From: NS-11 sp036505795
GTDB lineage: Bacteria > Nitrospirota > Nitrospiria > Nitrospirales > NS-4
NCBI GenBank assembly: GCA_036505795.1
Contig: DASXSU010000103.1
Span: 1-47,691 of the forward strand
Reading direction: 5' to 3'
Length of the DNA stretch: 47,691 bases
A program made the position numbers and the translations under genes. The notes beneath the pieces are model-generated. The model searched no databases. It had not been told where the DNA came from and worked only from the letters and a program-made list of their open reading frames with translations. Below are positions 33,053 through 40,785 of the stretch, piece after piece. Every line of letters begins with the position of its first letter. The first letter of the stretch is position 1.

Positions 33053-33116
33053 ATGTCTAGACTACTGGACATGTTATAAATAGTCAACTGCTCAGGCCGG
33101 ATGTCGTTAGACATCC
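33053..33116 (-). promoter_or_regulatory. arsR promoter with two inverted-repeat operator candidates
   Basis: On the minus strand TTGACT (33082-33087) and TAGTCT (33059-33064) are 17 bases apart. An ATGTC-N10-GACAT inverted repeat (33053-33072) covers the -10 box, and a second, tighter one, GGATGTC-N4-GACATCC (33099-33116), lies upstream of the -35. Both share the ATGTC/GACAT half-site, so I infer two ArsR operators. The upstream one could instead be a weak terminator of cdd, but no T-run follows. Confidence 0.55.
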
Positions 33117-33176
33117 TAAACGAGTGAGATCTTGCCACCCGCCAACGGTGCCGCACATTTCAGCGAAAGGTTGCTG

Positions 33177-33590
33177 CTAAACCAGAGGGGGGCGCCGGGT
33201 CGGATCAAGCTTATTGCGATCGAAGGGCTCGGGAAAATAGTCCGTGATGCGACGGAGGACGACTCCACCGCTTCCGTCATCCAAGATAATTGTGAGTTTC
33301 GGTCCGAACTCCCACAAGACTTGTCGACAGGAACCACAGGGTGAACACGCGCCGTTCGTGCCGCAGACGATCGCAATCGTCTCGAACTTTCGCTGTCCTT
33401 CGGACAGCGCCTTGAACAGGGCCACGCGCTCTGCACAAATACCAAGATAGGTGGGGCTTTCAATATTGCAGCCGGTAAAGACGGTCCCATCCTCGCAGAG
33501 AAGCGCGGCGCCCACTCGGAAGTTTGACGACGGCGCGACAGCCATCGCCATTGCCTCCCGGGCTCGAGCCAAAAGCTTTGTATGGTCCAT
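33177..33590 (-). CDS. cdd: Cytidine deaminase
   Basis: The protein has 137 residues, the size of the small tetrameric enzymes. The zinc site is complete: CNIESPTYLGICAERVAL with the catalytic Glu, and CSPCGSCRQVL with two zinc-binding cysteines. It deaminates cytidine and deoxycytidine to uridine forms in pyrimidine salvage. It is the last gene of the long tolQ-to-cdd run, five bases after rodZ. Confidence 0.95.
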   Translation of the reverse strand: MDHTKLLARAREAMAMAVAPSSNFRVGAALLCEDGTVFTGCNIESPTYLGICAERVALFKALSEGQRKFETIAIVCGTNGACSPCGSCRQVLWEFGPKLTIILDDGSGGVVLRRITDYFPEPFDRNKLDPTRRPPLV

Positions 33591-33595
33591 GATTG

Positions 33596-34432
33596 TTAGC
33601 GCGTGAAAACCAGGTCCTTGACGACTTTGCCGCTGGCGCCGTAAGGCCCCTGAGGCTTCCCGTTGAGGGAAACGCGTACGCCACCGGCATTCCCCAGTGT
33701 CAGCCTGAGCTTCTCCTCGGCGCTCCAGCGCACGCGTTCACCGGGCGACAACGTCACCTCCTGAGGGGGGTCCTGATCGGCCTGCACCAGAATCCACGCC
33801 CGTTCCATGGCCTCGACCTCTAGCACGAGCTTACTGCCATCCGGCACGATCCCCTCGAGCGGAAGGAGCGGCGAGAAGTTCCGCTCCACTTCAATTGTGG
33901 CAGGCTGCTCAGCCTCTCGCGCTGGGCTCTCTGACCGCGCGACCGGCTCCGGACGAGTCGGCGCCTCCGACTGGCTGGGAGGACTGATTTGGGAAGAGTT
34001 TGCTGGCGGCGGGGGCTCCCGGGGCGGGTCCATCCGGGGGCGCGCGCGATTTCGATCGTGGCCTGTCACCAGCAGCAGCACGACCAGTGCAACGCTCACC
34101 ATCCCGGCGACGATCAGTTTGTTGGTCTTTTTTCGCCGCGCCTCCTCACGGATCCGTTGGGTCAGCTGCTCGCGTTCGTCCCGTTTGGCATAGAACTGGC
34201 CGCCCGATTCGTCGAACCTCGGAAGGATTTGAAGCTCATCAAGTCCGAGGAGGCGCGCATATGAGCGAACAAAGCCCTTGGCGAAGACCTCTGCCGGGAG
34301 TTGCTCATAATTGTCGTCCTCCACTGCTTTCAGGTATTGGTAAAGAATGCGGGTCTTGAAGGCCGCTTGTTCTAACGTCCATCCCTTCTTTTCTCGCGCC
34401 TCTCTAAGATATTGACCCAGTGATTCGGCCAT
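33596..34432 (-). CDS. rodZ: RodZ-like cytoskeletal/membrane protein
   Basis: The protein has 278 residues. An N-terminal helix-turn-helix (residues 1-75: SLGQYLREAREKKGWTLEQAA) is followed by a basic stretch, one membrane helix (105-124) and a Pro/Ser/Glu-rich linker. A C-terminal DUF4115 beta domain follows (about 200-278: WILVQADQDPPQEVTLSPGE). RodZ links MreB filaments to the cell-wall elongation machinery. The gene lies 60 bases after the TPR lipoprotein gene; those 60 bases hold no gene. Confidence 0.9.
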   Translation of the reverse strand: MAESLGQYLREAREKKGWTLEQAAFKTRILYQYLKAVEDDNYEQLPAEVFAKGFVRSYARLLGLDELQILPRFDESGGQFYAKRDEREQLTQRIREEARRKKTNKLIVAGMVSVALVVLLLVTGHDRNRARPRMDPPREPPPPANSSQISPPSQSEAPTRPEPVARSESPAREAEQPATIEVERNFSPLLPLEGIVPDGSKLVLEVEAMERAWILVQADQDPPQEVTLSPGERVRWSAEEKLRLTLGNAGGVRVSLNGKPQGPYGASGKVVKDLVFTR

Positions 34433-34492
34433 CTTTCTTCCTTTTGAAAGCTCCGTCGAAGCCCGAATCTCCCAACGATGAAACCGGATCTG

Positions 34493-35179
34493 CTACTTGA
34501 GTCGCCGCAATAGACGAGTCGCTTCCGCGCCCACGCTTCCATCAGGATCAAGAGTCTTGGCCTCGGTGAGCGCGCCTCGCGCGTTAGAGACATTGCCTTG
34601 CTTGATGTACAGCTGGCCCAACCAGAGGTAGATGAAAGATCGCGGCACATTCGGCGGATCGGTCCTGAGCGCGCTGCGATAAGCCTCAACGGCCCCGACC
34701 AGATCTCCTTCGCTCTCAAGAACCGAGCCAAGATCTGTAAAGGCAACATCCGGCTTGGCATAGAGCGGAAGCTTCGTCGTCTTTCTAAGGACTTCAATCG
34801 CCTCACGCCGGCGTCCCTGTAACATCAAGGTGCGGCCGAGGTAATTGAGCGCTTCGCCGTCGTTTGGACTTAACGTGGTCGCAACGCGGAATTCCCGTTC
34901 GGCCTCGGTGAATTGTTTGCGTTTAAAGTAAATGCTCCCGAGCGCATAGTGGGCCTCAAAATTGTCCGGATTAAGCTCAATGGCTTTCTGAAACGCCACG
35001 AACGCACGCTGCTGATCGGTTTCCAGAAAAGAGGCGCCTTCCTTGTAACGACCCTCAGATTCACTCAAACGCTTGCGCTCATCGTCTCTTCCGGCACAAC
35101 CCGCCAGCAGCACGACGGTTAAAAATCCGAGCATCAGCCGAAGCGAAAACTCTCTTCTCCATGGACGTTGACTGCGCAT
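34493..35179 (-). CDS. TPR lipoprotein, PilF/PilW-like
   Basis: The protein has 228 residues. A signal peptide ends in the lipobox LLAGC (Cys28). Residues ~45-228 are about five tetratricopeptide repeats (AFVAFQKAIELNPDNFEAHYALGSIYFKR and similar). PilF/PilW lipoproteins help assemble the type IV pilus secretin, and rodZ-pilF adjacency is seen in other bacteria, so this may serve the pilus made by pilBC in the same window. A general TPR lipoprotein role cannot be excluded. It starts two bases after the kinase stop. Confidence 0.85.
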   Translation of the reverse strand: MRSQRPWRREFSLRLMLGFLTVVLLAGCAGRDDERKRLSESEGRYKEGASFLETDQQRAFVAFQKAIELNPDNFEAHYALGSIYFKRKQFTEAEREFRVATTLSPNDGEALNYLGRTLMLQGRRREAIEVLRKTTKLPLYAKPDVAFTDLGSVLESEGDLVGAVEAYRSALRTDPPNVPRSFIYLWLGQLYIKQGNVSNARGALTEAKTLDPDGSVGAEATRLLRRLK

Positions 35180-35181
35180 GT

Positions 35182-36321
35182 TTAAAGTTCCTCGAAGATC
35201 GTCATCTGTTTAAACGCCCTAAAGCGAGCTTCAATGTCTGTGTAGTCCAACACCCGCAGCCGATCAAGGCTGAAAGCCTCCACAGCAAAGGAGGCCATGA
35301 CGCTTCCATACACCACCGCGCGCCTCAGGGCGTGCTCACTGACATTGCCGCTGCTCGCAAGATACCCCATGAACCCGCCGGCAAAGCAGTCGCCTGCGCC
35401 GGTCGGATCTTTTACGGCCTCGAGCGGAAAAGCCGGCACGGCAAAGACCCTGTCACCGGTGAACATGACGACGCCATATTCACCTCGCTTGATGATCAGT
35501 GTTTTAGGGCCGGCCGCAAGGATCGTCCGGGCGACCGCGACAAGATTCGGATGTTGCCCCAGTGCGCGAGCTTCCCCATCATTGATCAGGAGCACATCGA
35601 CGTCTTTCAACAGCCGAATCAACGCATCGCGCTTTCCGTCGATCCAGAAGTTCATCGTATCGCAAGCGACGAGCCGGGGGCGTTTCACCTGCTCAAGAAC
35701 GCTTCGCTGCAGGTCTGGATCGATGTTGGCAAGGAACAGCATGCCGGGCGACCGATGGCTCTCCGGCACCTGCGGCCGAAAGCTCTCGAAGACATTCAAT
35801 TGCGTGTCAAGGGTCTTGGCCTCGTTGAGCTGATAGGAATATTCTCCCTGCCAGCGAAAGGTCTTTCCCGGTCGGCGCTCCACACCGCTCAGATCGATAT
35901 TCCGCTTGCGCAAAAAAGTCAGATGCTCCTCAGGAAAATCTTCTCCTACGACGGCGATCACGTTGACCGGGGTGAAATAGCTGGCAGCCGTCGCAAAAAA
36001 TGCCGCGGAACCGCCAAGCACCTCCTGCACCTGGCCGAACGGCGTCTTGACGCTGTCCAAGGCCACGGAGCCGACCACCATGAGAGTCTTCTCGCCAGCT
36101 CTATCACTTGCTTTTTCACCCACCCGCCCTGGCCGAGACATTGCACCCGCCCGCCCCGCGGCTGCCGGGACAGGCTCTTTCCTATTTGCACCCTCCCCCC
36201 CTGGCGCCGCCAAGACGGCGCCTTTACCCCTGGGGACGGCCGCTTTTCCTTTAGCACCCGCCCGCCCTGGCCGCGCCGGGACGCGGCCTTGTCCCCTGGG
36301 CTTTTTTGCTTTCTGCTTCAT
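35182..36321 (-). CDS. PfkB-family sugar kinase with an 80-residue low-complexity N-terminal extension
   Basis: The kinase core starts at MVVGSVALDSVKTPFG (residue 81 from the ATG at 36321) and shows the PfkB signatures GGSAAFFATAASYF and DPTGAGDCFAGGFMG near the end, with the catalytic Asp. Such kinases phosphorylate ribose, adenosine or related sugars; next to mtnP, a nucleoside or methylthioribose-type substrate is conceivable. The first 80 residues are Arg/Lys/Gly/Ala/Pro-rich and encoded by C-rich repeats (36114-36312). A start at 36081 would give a normal 299-residue protein, but its Shine-Dalgarno is weak. The 36321 start follows mtnP by 16 bases with GAGG upstream. The true start is unresolved. 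Confidence 0.85.
   Translation of the reverse strand: MKQKAKKPRGQGRVPARPGRAGAKGKAAVPRGKGAVLAAPGGEGANRKEPVPAAAGRAGAMSRPGRVGEKASDRAGEKTLMVVGSVALDSVKTPFGQVQEVLGGSAAFFATAASYFTPVNVIAVVGEDFPEEHLTFLRKRNIDLSGVERRPGKTFRWQGEYSYQLNEAKTLDTQLNVFESFRPQVPESHRSPGMLFLANIDPDLQRSVLEQVKRPRLVACDTMNFWIDGKRDALIRLLKDVDVLLINDGEARALGQHPNLVAVARTILAAGPKTLIIKRGEYGVVMFTGDRVFAVPAFPLEAVKDPTGAGDCFAGGFMGYLASSGNVSEHALRRAVVYGSVMASFAVEAFSLDRLRVLDYTDIEARFRAFKQMTIFEEL
36114..36312. repeat. C-rich degenerate repeats in the 5' part of the sugar kinase gene
   Basis: Four units start with CACCC(A/G/T)CCC(G/C)CCC and continue with CTGGC or similar, at about 36117, 36144, 36186 and 36250. Several contain a short GC inverted repeat (for example GGCGCCGCCAAGACGGCGCC) and end CCCCTGGG. 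ACAGGCTCTT at 36170-36179 matches the ACAGACTCTT pair at 321-349. The block stays open in the kinase frame and would encode its unusual N-terminal extension. Confidence 0.6.
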
Positions 36322-36337
36322 TAACTCGATGATCCTC

Positions 36338-37222
36338 TCATGTTTTCTTCGCCATCCGCCCAAGCAGAAGCTGCAGCCGCTTCCGGGCTTGCGGCGGAAT
36401 CGCTGAGGTAATCACGGCGCACGCCAAAGCGTTGCCGCACGCGCAGGGCCGGTCCCCGGTGAGAGTCGGCACCGCGGTGCGGATAACCTGCCTGGACAAC
36501 GCCACATTGCGATGGAGGGTCGCAATCACCGCTTCGACCGTGACGGCGTCGTGGCTCGGGTGCCAGCAATCGTAGTCGGTTACCAGCGCCATTGTGGCAT
36601 AGCACAATTCAGCTTCCCGCGCGAGTTTAGCCTCAGGGAGATTGGTCATGCCGATGATATCGGCGCCCCATTGCCGGTACAATTTAGACTCGGCACGAGT
36701 CGAAAATTGGGGCCCTTCGATGCACAGATAGGTGCCGCCTTCGTGGACCGTCCCGCTGCATTTTCGAACAGCCTCCGCCAGCTTTTCCGCCACGTCGTGG
36801 CAGATCGGGTCGGCCAGGGCGACATGGGCGACGACCCCCTTGTCAAAAAAGGTGCTGGCACGCCGCTTGGTCTGATCGATGAACTGATCCGGGATGACGA
36901 CATGGCCGGGCTGGTGGGATTCTCTCAGGCTGCCCACCGCACTTACGGAAATAATGCGCTCTACCCCGATCTTCTTGAGGGCGTAAATGTTCGCGCGGTA
37001 ATTGATCTCCGACGGGGAAATCCGGTGGCCGCGGCCATGGCGCGCCAGAAATGCGACCCGCACGCCTTCCAGGTCGCCAACGATCACCGCGTCCGAAGGT
37101 GGGCCAAAAGGGGTCGAAATCCGGACCTCTTTGACGCGAGTCAGGCCCTCCTCCATCTCATAGAGCCCGCTGCCGCCGATGACCCCGATGGTAGGCTTCT
37201 TCATAGCACTGCTATGCGCCAT
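36338..37222 (-). CDS. mtnP: S-methyl-5'-thioadenosine phosphorylase
   Basis: The enzyme splits methylthioadenosine to adenine and methylthioribose 1-phosphate in methionine salvage. The core begins KKPTIGVIGGSGLY; the MTAP signature RHGRGHRISPSEINYRANIYALKK and the purine-site segment GMTNLPEAKLAREAELCYA are clear. I chose the ATG at 37222 because AGGTGG lies eight bases upstream; it gives 294 residues and an 11-base overlap with miaA. The ATG at 37204 (288 residues) has no Shine-Dalgarno but fits the family start equally well. Confidence 0.93.
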   Translation of the reverse strand: MAHSSAMKKPTIGVIGGSGLYEMEEGLTRVKEVRISTPFGPPSDAVIVGDLEGVRVAFLARHGRGHRISPSEINYRANIYALKKIGVERIISVSAVGSLRESHQPGHVVIPDQFIDQTKRRASTFFDKGVVAHVALADPICHDVAEKLAEAVRKCSGTVHEGGTYLCIEGPQFSTRAESKLYRQWGADIIGMTNLPEAKLAREAELCYATMALVTDYDCWHPSHDAVTVEAVIATLHRNVALSRQVIRTAVPTLTGDRPCACGNALACAVITSAIPPQARKRLQLLLGRMAKKT

Positions 37223-38249
37223 TGTGGCCACCTGCCAAGCCCGGGATGCCCTCCGCCTGAAGATAGGCGAGCACGCGGTCTGCCACCTCTTCGGCTGATT
37301 CATGCTCGCCCAGCGACAACCAATGTACATTTGGATCACTGCGAAACCACGTCATTTGTCGCTTGGCAAAGTGCCGCGTGTCCCGCTGCAGCTTTCGCAC
37401 CGCCTCATCATACCCGTACCGCCCTTTTAGATAGCCGGTGATCTGCCGATACCCCAGTGCCTTCATGGACCCTAGGTGTTCACCATAGCCCGCGTCCAAG
37501 AGTCGCTGAGTCTCCTCCACCAGACCATCCTGAATTTCACGCAGCACACGCGCGTCAATCCGCCGATATAGGGCCGCGCGATCCATCGTCAATCCGATCA
37601 TGACCGATGGAAAGGGACGCTCCAAAAAACCGTGGCGCTGATGCCATTCTGAAAGCGGGGTGCCCGTTTGCTTCGCAACCTCCAGTCCACGCACGATCTT
37701 ATTGCGATCGCGAGGGTGAACCTTTGCCGCCAGCAAGGGGTCCACCTGGGCTAACTGAGCCCAGAGGTGGCCGTCGCCTTGTGCCGCCTCGGCCGCGAGC
37801 CATTGACGGCGCGCCTCCCAGTCAGCGGCCGGCCCCTTCCAAAGACCGTACGCCAAGGTGCGGACGTACAGACCGGTCCCACCGACCACGAGGGGAATGC
37901 GACCGTCGCCGTGCAGCCGAGCAATCTCAAGAATGGCCGCCCGCCGATATTGACCGGCATCAAAGGGTATATCGGGATCGACAAGATCGATAAGCCGGTG
38001 GGGAACGGCGGCTCGATCACCGAGGCTCGCCTTGTCCGTCCCGATGTCCATTCCCCGATACACCTGCGTGGAATCAGCGGTCAGGATTTCGGTTTTGAGC
38101 GCACGGGCAACCAGCATCGCCACCCGACTTTTGCCGATCGCGGTCGGGCCGACAAGAAAGATCACCGGCAGTGTCTTCGTCCGTTGCTCGGCATTTCCGG
38201 AATCTGAAGATGAGAAACCCCGGGGAAGAAGAGCGTCCATAATATTCAT
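37212..38249 (-). CDS. miaA: tRNA dimethylallyltransferase
   Basis: MiaA adds the isopentenyl group to A37 of tRNAs reading UNN codons. The protein has 345 residues. The P-loop LVGPTAIGKS, the DSTQVYRGMDIGT segment and VVGGTGLYVRTLAYGLW are diagnostic; KRQMTWFRSDP is the usual C-terminal tRNA-contact region. The ATG at 38249 follows a GGGG Shine-Dalgarno five bases upstream; an in-frame GTG at 38255 is less likely. It overlaps the mutL stop by four bases; mutL-miaA adjacency is widespread. Confidence 0.96.
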   Translation of the reverse strand: MNIMDALLPRGFSSSDSGNAEQRTKTLPVIFLVGPTAIGKSRVAMLVARALKTEILTADSTQVYRGMDIGTDKASLGDRAAVPHRLIDLVDPDIPFDAGQYRRAAILEIARLHGDGRIPLVVGGTGLYVRTLAYGLWKGPAADWEARRQWLAAEAAQGDGHLWAQLAQVDPLLAAKVHPRDRNKIVRGLEVAKQTGTPLSEWHQRHGFLERPFPSVMIGLTMDRAALYRRIDARVLREIQDGLVEETQRLLDAGYGEHLGSMKALGYRQITGYLKGRYGYDEAVRKLQRDTRHFAKRQMTWFRSDPNVHWLSLGEHESAEEVADRVLAYLQAEGIPGLAGGHNGA

Positions 38250-40009
38250 GTCCACCCCTGCCGGCCAAAGATCCGGTCCAGATCCTCAATCGTCAGTCGC
38301 ATGGCAATCCTTCGCCCATGCGGACAGGTAGTCGGCAGACCTGCCTCCCGCCAATCCTGTAACAGGCGTTGAATTTCGGGTAAGTCCATTCGCCGCCCTG
38401 AGCGGACCGCGCTATGACAGGCCATGGAGGCGAGTGCCGCATCGTAGCGTTCCTTTAACGACCCTGTCGACAGCTCGCTTTCCCAATCCTCTAACACCCC
38501 TCGCAGCAGCGATTCAGGATCGGACCGAGGGGCCTGCGTCAACAGCGCGGGGATCGCGCGCAGGAGAAATGTGCCGCCGCCGAAATCGTCGACGTCAAAC
38601 CCCAGACATTCGAGCTCAGATGCATGCGCTTGCATGACGCTTGCCGCGCTGGCTGAAACCTCTATGTGCTGAGGCAGCAACAGCTGTTGCGAAGGGATCG
38701 TTCCCTGTCTGAATTCCACCGACAGACGTTCGAACAAGACCCGTTCATGTGCTGTGTGCTGATCGATGATGTGTAGTTCTCCTCCGACCTGAGCCAGGAG
38801 ATAGCGCTCCGCAATCTGTCCTAATGGTTGCACGACGGAATCTACCGCCGGGAGATAGGGTTGCGTCGCCTCGGCCACCCGCTCTTCGGAAAAAATTGTT
38901 GTTCTCGGCTGACCCGAGGCGGGGGGAGGCAATGGCGGGTTCAACCCCGGCAGACCGGGGCCGGGACCGCTTACTTTGTCGCTCAGTGGCTGAGCGAGCG
39001 AATTGACCCCATAGGTCGTCTCAGGGCTTATCACAGTCCGCAGCCGGCGACGGAGCCACTCATGCAACCGTTCTTGATTGGCGAAGCGCACTTCCCGCTT
39101 GGCTGGATGGACATTCATATCAAGGGTACGCGGGTCGATCGTGAGATGCAGGACAAACCGCGGGTGTTGTCCTTTGGCGAGGTAGGTCCCGTACGCCTCA
39201 TAGACCGCGTGCGCCAGCGACGGGCACTTGACCCACCGTTGATTGATGAAGATCTCCTGCGGGGCACGCGAGGAACTGCTCTCCAGAGGACGTGATGAAA
39301 CCCCTTCAAGACGCAGTTCCTCCTCCTCCCCCGCGACGTCGACACAGCCATCAACGAGCGAAAGACCATAGACTTGCTGGATCCGTTCACGCGCGGTATG
39401 CACGGGCGTGAACTCCACCACTGACGAGCCGTTGTGTGCGAGCCGAAAATGGATTTTGGGGAAACCTAATGCGAGCCGTTGGACGACCTGACAGATATGC
39501 CCGAATTCGGTCGCGGGGCTTTTGAGGAATTTCTTCCTCGCCGGAGTGTTAAAGAACAGGTCGGCGACTTCAACCATGGTACCCGGAGGCGCGGGGGCTT
39601 CGCGCTCGTCCTTGATCGAGCCCCCTTCCAACCGGATCTCGGTTCCGCAGGTAGCGCCTGGCGGACTGGTCACAAGCCGCATGCGCGAGACCGCCGCGAT
39701 GCTGGGCAGAGCTTCGCCACGGAAACCGAGGGTGCGAATCGTGAAGAGGTCTGCGTCCGTCCGGATCTTGCTTGTGGCATGACGAAGGAAGGCTCGCGAC
39801 GCATCCGCCTGGGTCATGCCTTCCCCATCATCGGTGACTCGGATGTGGCGCCGTCCGGCTTCGGCCACCTCGATGGTGATCCGGCCGGCACCCGCGTCAA
39901 CAGCGTTCTCGATCAGTTCTTTGACTGCGGAGGAGGGGCGTTCGACGACTTCGCCGGCCGCAATTCGGTTCGCGACCTCGAGAGGCAAGACCGCAATCTT
40001 TGAGATCAT
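38246..40009 (-). CDS. mutL: DNA mismatch repair protein MutL
   Basis: The protein has 587 residues. The N-terminal GHKL ATPase shows ELIENAVDAGA, DDGEGM and LGFRGEALPSIAAV. The C-terminal domain retains the endonuclease metal site: DQHTAHERVLFE (Thr where Ala is usual) plus ACHSAVRSG and CPHGRRIAM. Together these mark a nicking MutL, as in bacteria without MutH. It overlaps cpoB2 by four bases and miaA by four. Confidence 0.96.
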   Translation of the reverse strand: MISKIAVLPLEVANRIAAGEVVERPSSAVKELIENAVDAGAGRITIEVAEAGRRHIRVTDDGEGMTQADASRAFLRHATSKIRTDADLFTIRTLGFRGEALPSIAAVSRMRLVTSPPGATCGTEIRLEGGSIKDEREAPAPPGTMVEVADLFFNTPARKKFLKSPATEFGHICQVVQRLALGFPKIHFRLAHNGSSVVEFTPVHTARERIQQVYGLSLVDGCVDVAGEEEELRLEGVSSRPLESSSSRAPQEIFINQRWVKCPSLAHAVYEAYGTYLAKGQHPRFVLHLTIDPRTLDMNVHPAKREVRFANQERLHEWLRRRLRTVISPETTYGVNSLAQPLSDKVSGPGPGLPGLNPPLPPPASGQPRTTIFSEERVAEATQPYLPAVDSVVQPLGQIAERYLLAQVGGELHIIDQHTAHERVLFERLSVEFRQGTIPSQQLLLPQHIEVSASAASVMQAHASELECLGFDVDDFGGGTFLLRAIPALLTQAPRSDPESLLRGVLEDWESELSTGSLKERYDAALASMACHSAVRSGRRMDLPEIQRLLQDWREAGLPTTCPHGRRIAMRLTIEDLDRIFGRQGWT

Positions 40010-40785
40010 CGAAGCTCGGCGAGCTTTTGCTTGGCGCGCATGGCTTCGTCAGACTGGGGATGCTCCTCGATCACGCGTTTGAACAGGCTCCGGGCTTTCG
40101 CAAGATCTCCCATCTCCTGGTAGCCGGAGCCGGCCTTGTAGAGCGCCGCCGAGACTTTATCGCTGGTGGGGTGATTATTGACGACGCGCTCATAAGCCTC
40201 CACGGCGGGCCGATATTCCCGCTTATTCCCGTACGATTCCCCAATCCAGTACTGAGCGTGCGCCGCCAGACTTGTCGAAGGAAATTGGCGGAGGAAGGTT
40301 TCGAAGCCGGCGATCGCCAAGTCATAGTTGCCCTTTAAATAATCGTTGTAGGCGAGATTGAACGAGGCCGTCGGCGTGAGCACGGACTGATTCTCAAAAG
40401 CTGTTGGAGGGGGTGTCGGCTTCGCGCTGAGGGACGGCGGCTTGGGCTGCGGCTTTGTCGGAGGCTCCTCAGGGAGGCTGTCCGCCTGACGAGCGTTGTC
40501 CTCAACCTGCGCGATGAGAGCCGAAAGTTTTTTATCGACCACCTGCTGCTTTGCTCTCAGATCGTTGAGAGCCGCTTCTAAGGCATCTAGGCGTTTGAGC
40601 ATCGCGGACGGCGGCGGGTTCCGATCGGCGCTCTCCAGACGCTTTCGTATCTCGGCCTCGCTCTGTTTGAGTTTCTTGTTGTCAGCCTGCACCTCCCGGA
40701 CATCTTCTCGTAGTTCGGTAAAGTTCGCGGTGGGAACACAGCCTGAAAGCAGACACGCTGCCAGCAAGAGAGGTAGTGGTCTCAT
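40006..40785 (-). CDS. cpoB: Tol-Pal associated TPR lipoprotein, CpoB/YbgF type (copy 2, short)
   Basis: The protein has 259 residues. The lipobox is LLSGC (Cys16). A coiled coil covers ~20-100 (REDVREVQADNKKLKQSEAE), followed by a Pro-rich linker and three TPR units from ~138 (FNLAYNDYLKGNYDLAIAGFETFLRQFP). CpoB links Tol-Pal constriction to peptidoglycan synthesis at division. Canonical CpoB is a soluble periplasmic protein; here a lipid anchor is predicted. It overlaps its longer paralogue upstream and mutL downstream by four bases each. Confidence 0.9.
   Translation of the reverse strand: MRPLPLLLAACLLSGCVPTANFTELREDVREVQADNKKLKQSEAEIRKRLESADRNPPPSAMLKRLDALEAALNDLRAKQQVVDKKLSALIAQVEDNARQADSLPEEPPTKPQPKPPSLSAKPTPPPTAFENQSVLTPTASFNLAYNDYLKGNYDLAIAGFETFLRQFPSTSLAAHAQYWIGESYGNKREYRPAVEAYERVVNNHPTSDKVSAALYKAGSGYQEMGDLAKARSLFKRVIEEHPQSDEAMRAKQKLAELR

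Noticed and set aside
33099..33116. Perfect inverted repeat as the cdd terminator
   Set aside because: No T-run follows on the minus strand, and its half-sites match the second repeat over the arsR -10 box, so an operator is more likely.
35161..36324. Long open frame (387 codons) on the plus strand opposite the sugar kinase
   Set aside because: It is antisense to a clear PfkB gene, contains no recognisable domain, and follows from the high-GC codon pattern of the real gene.
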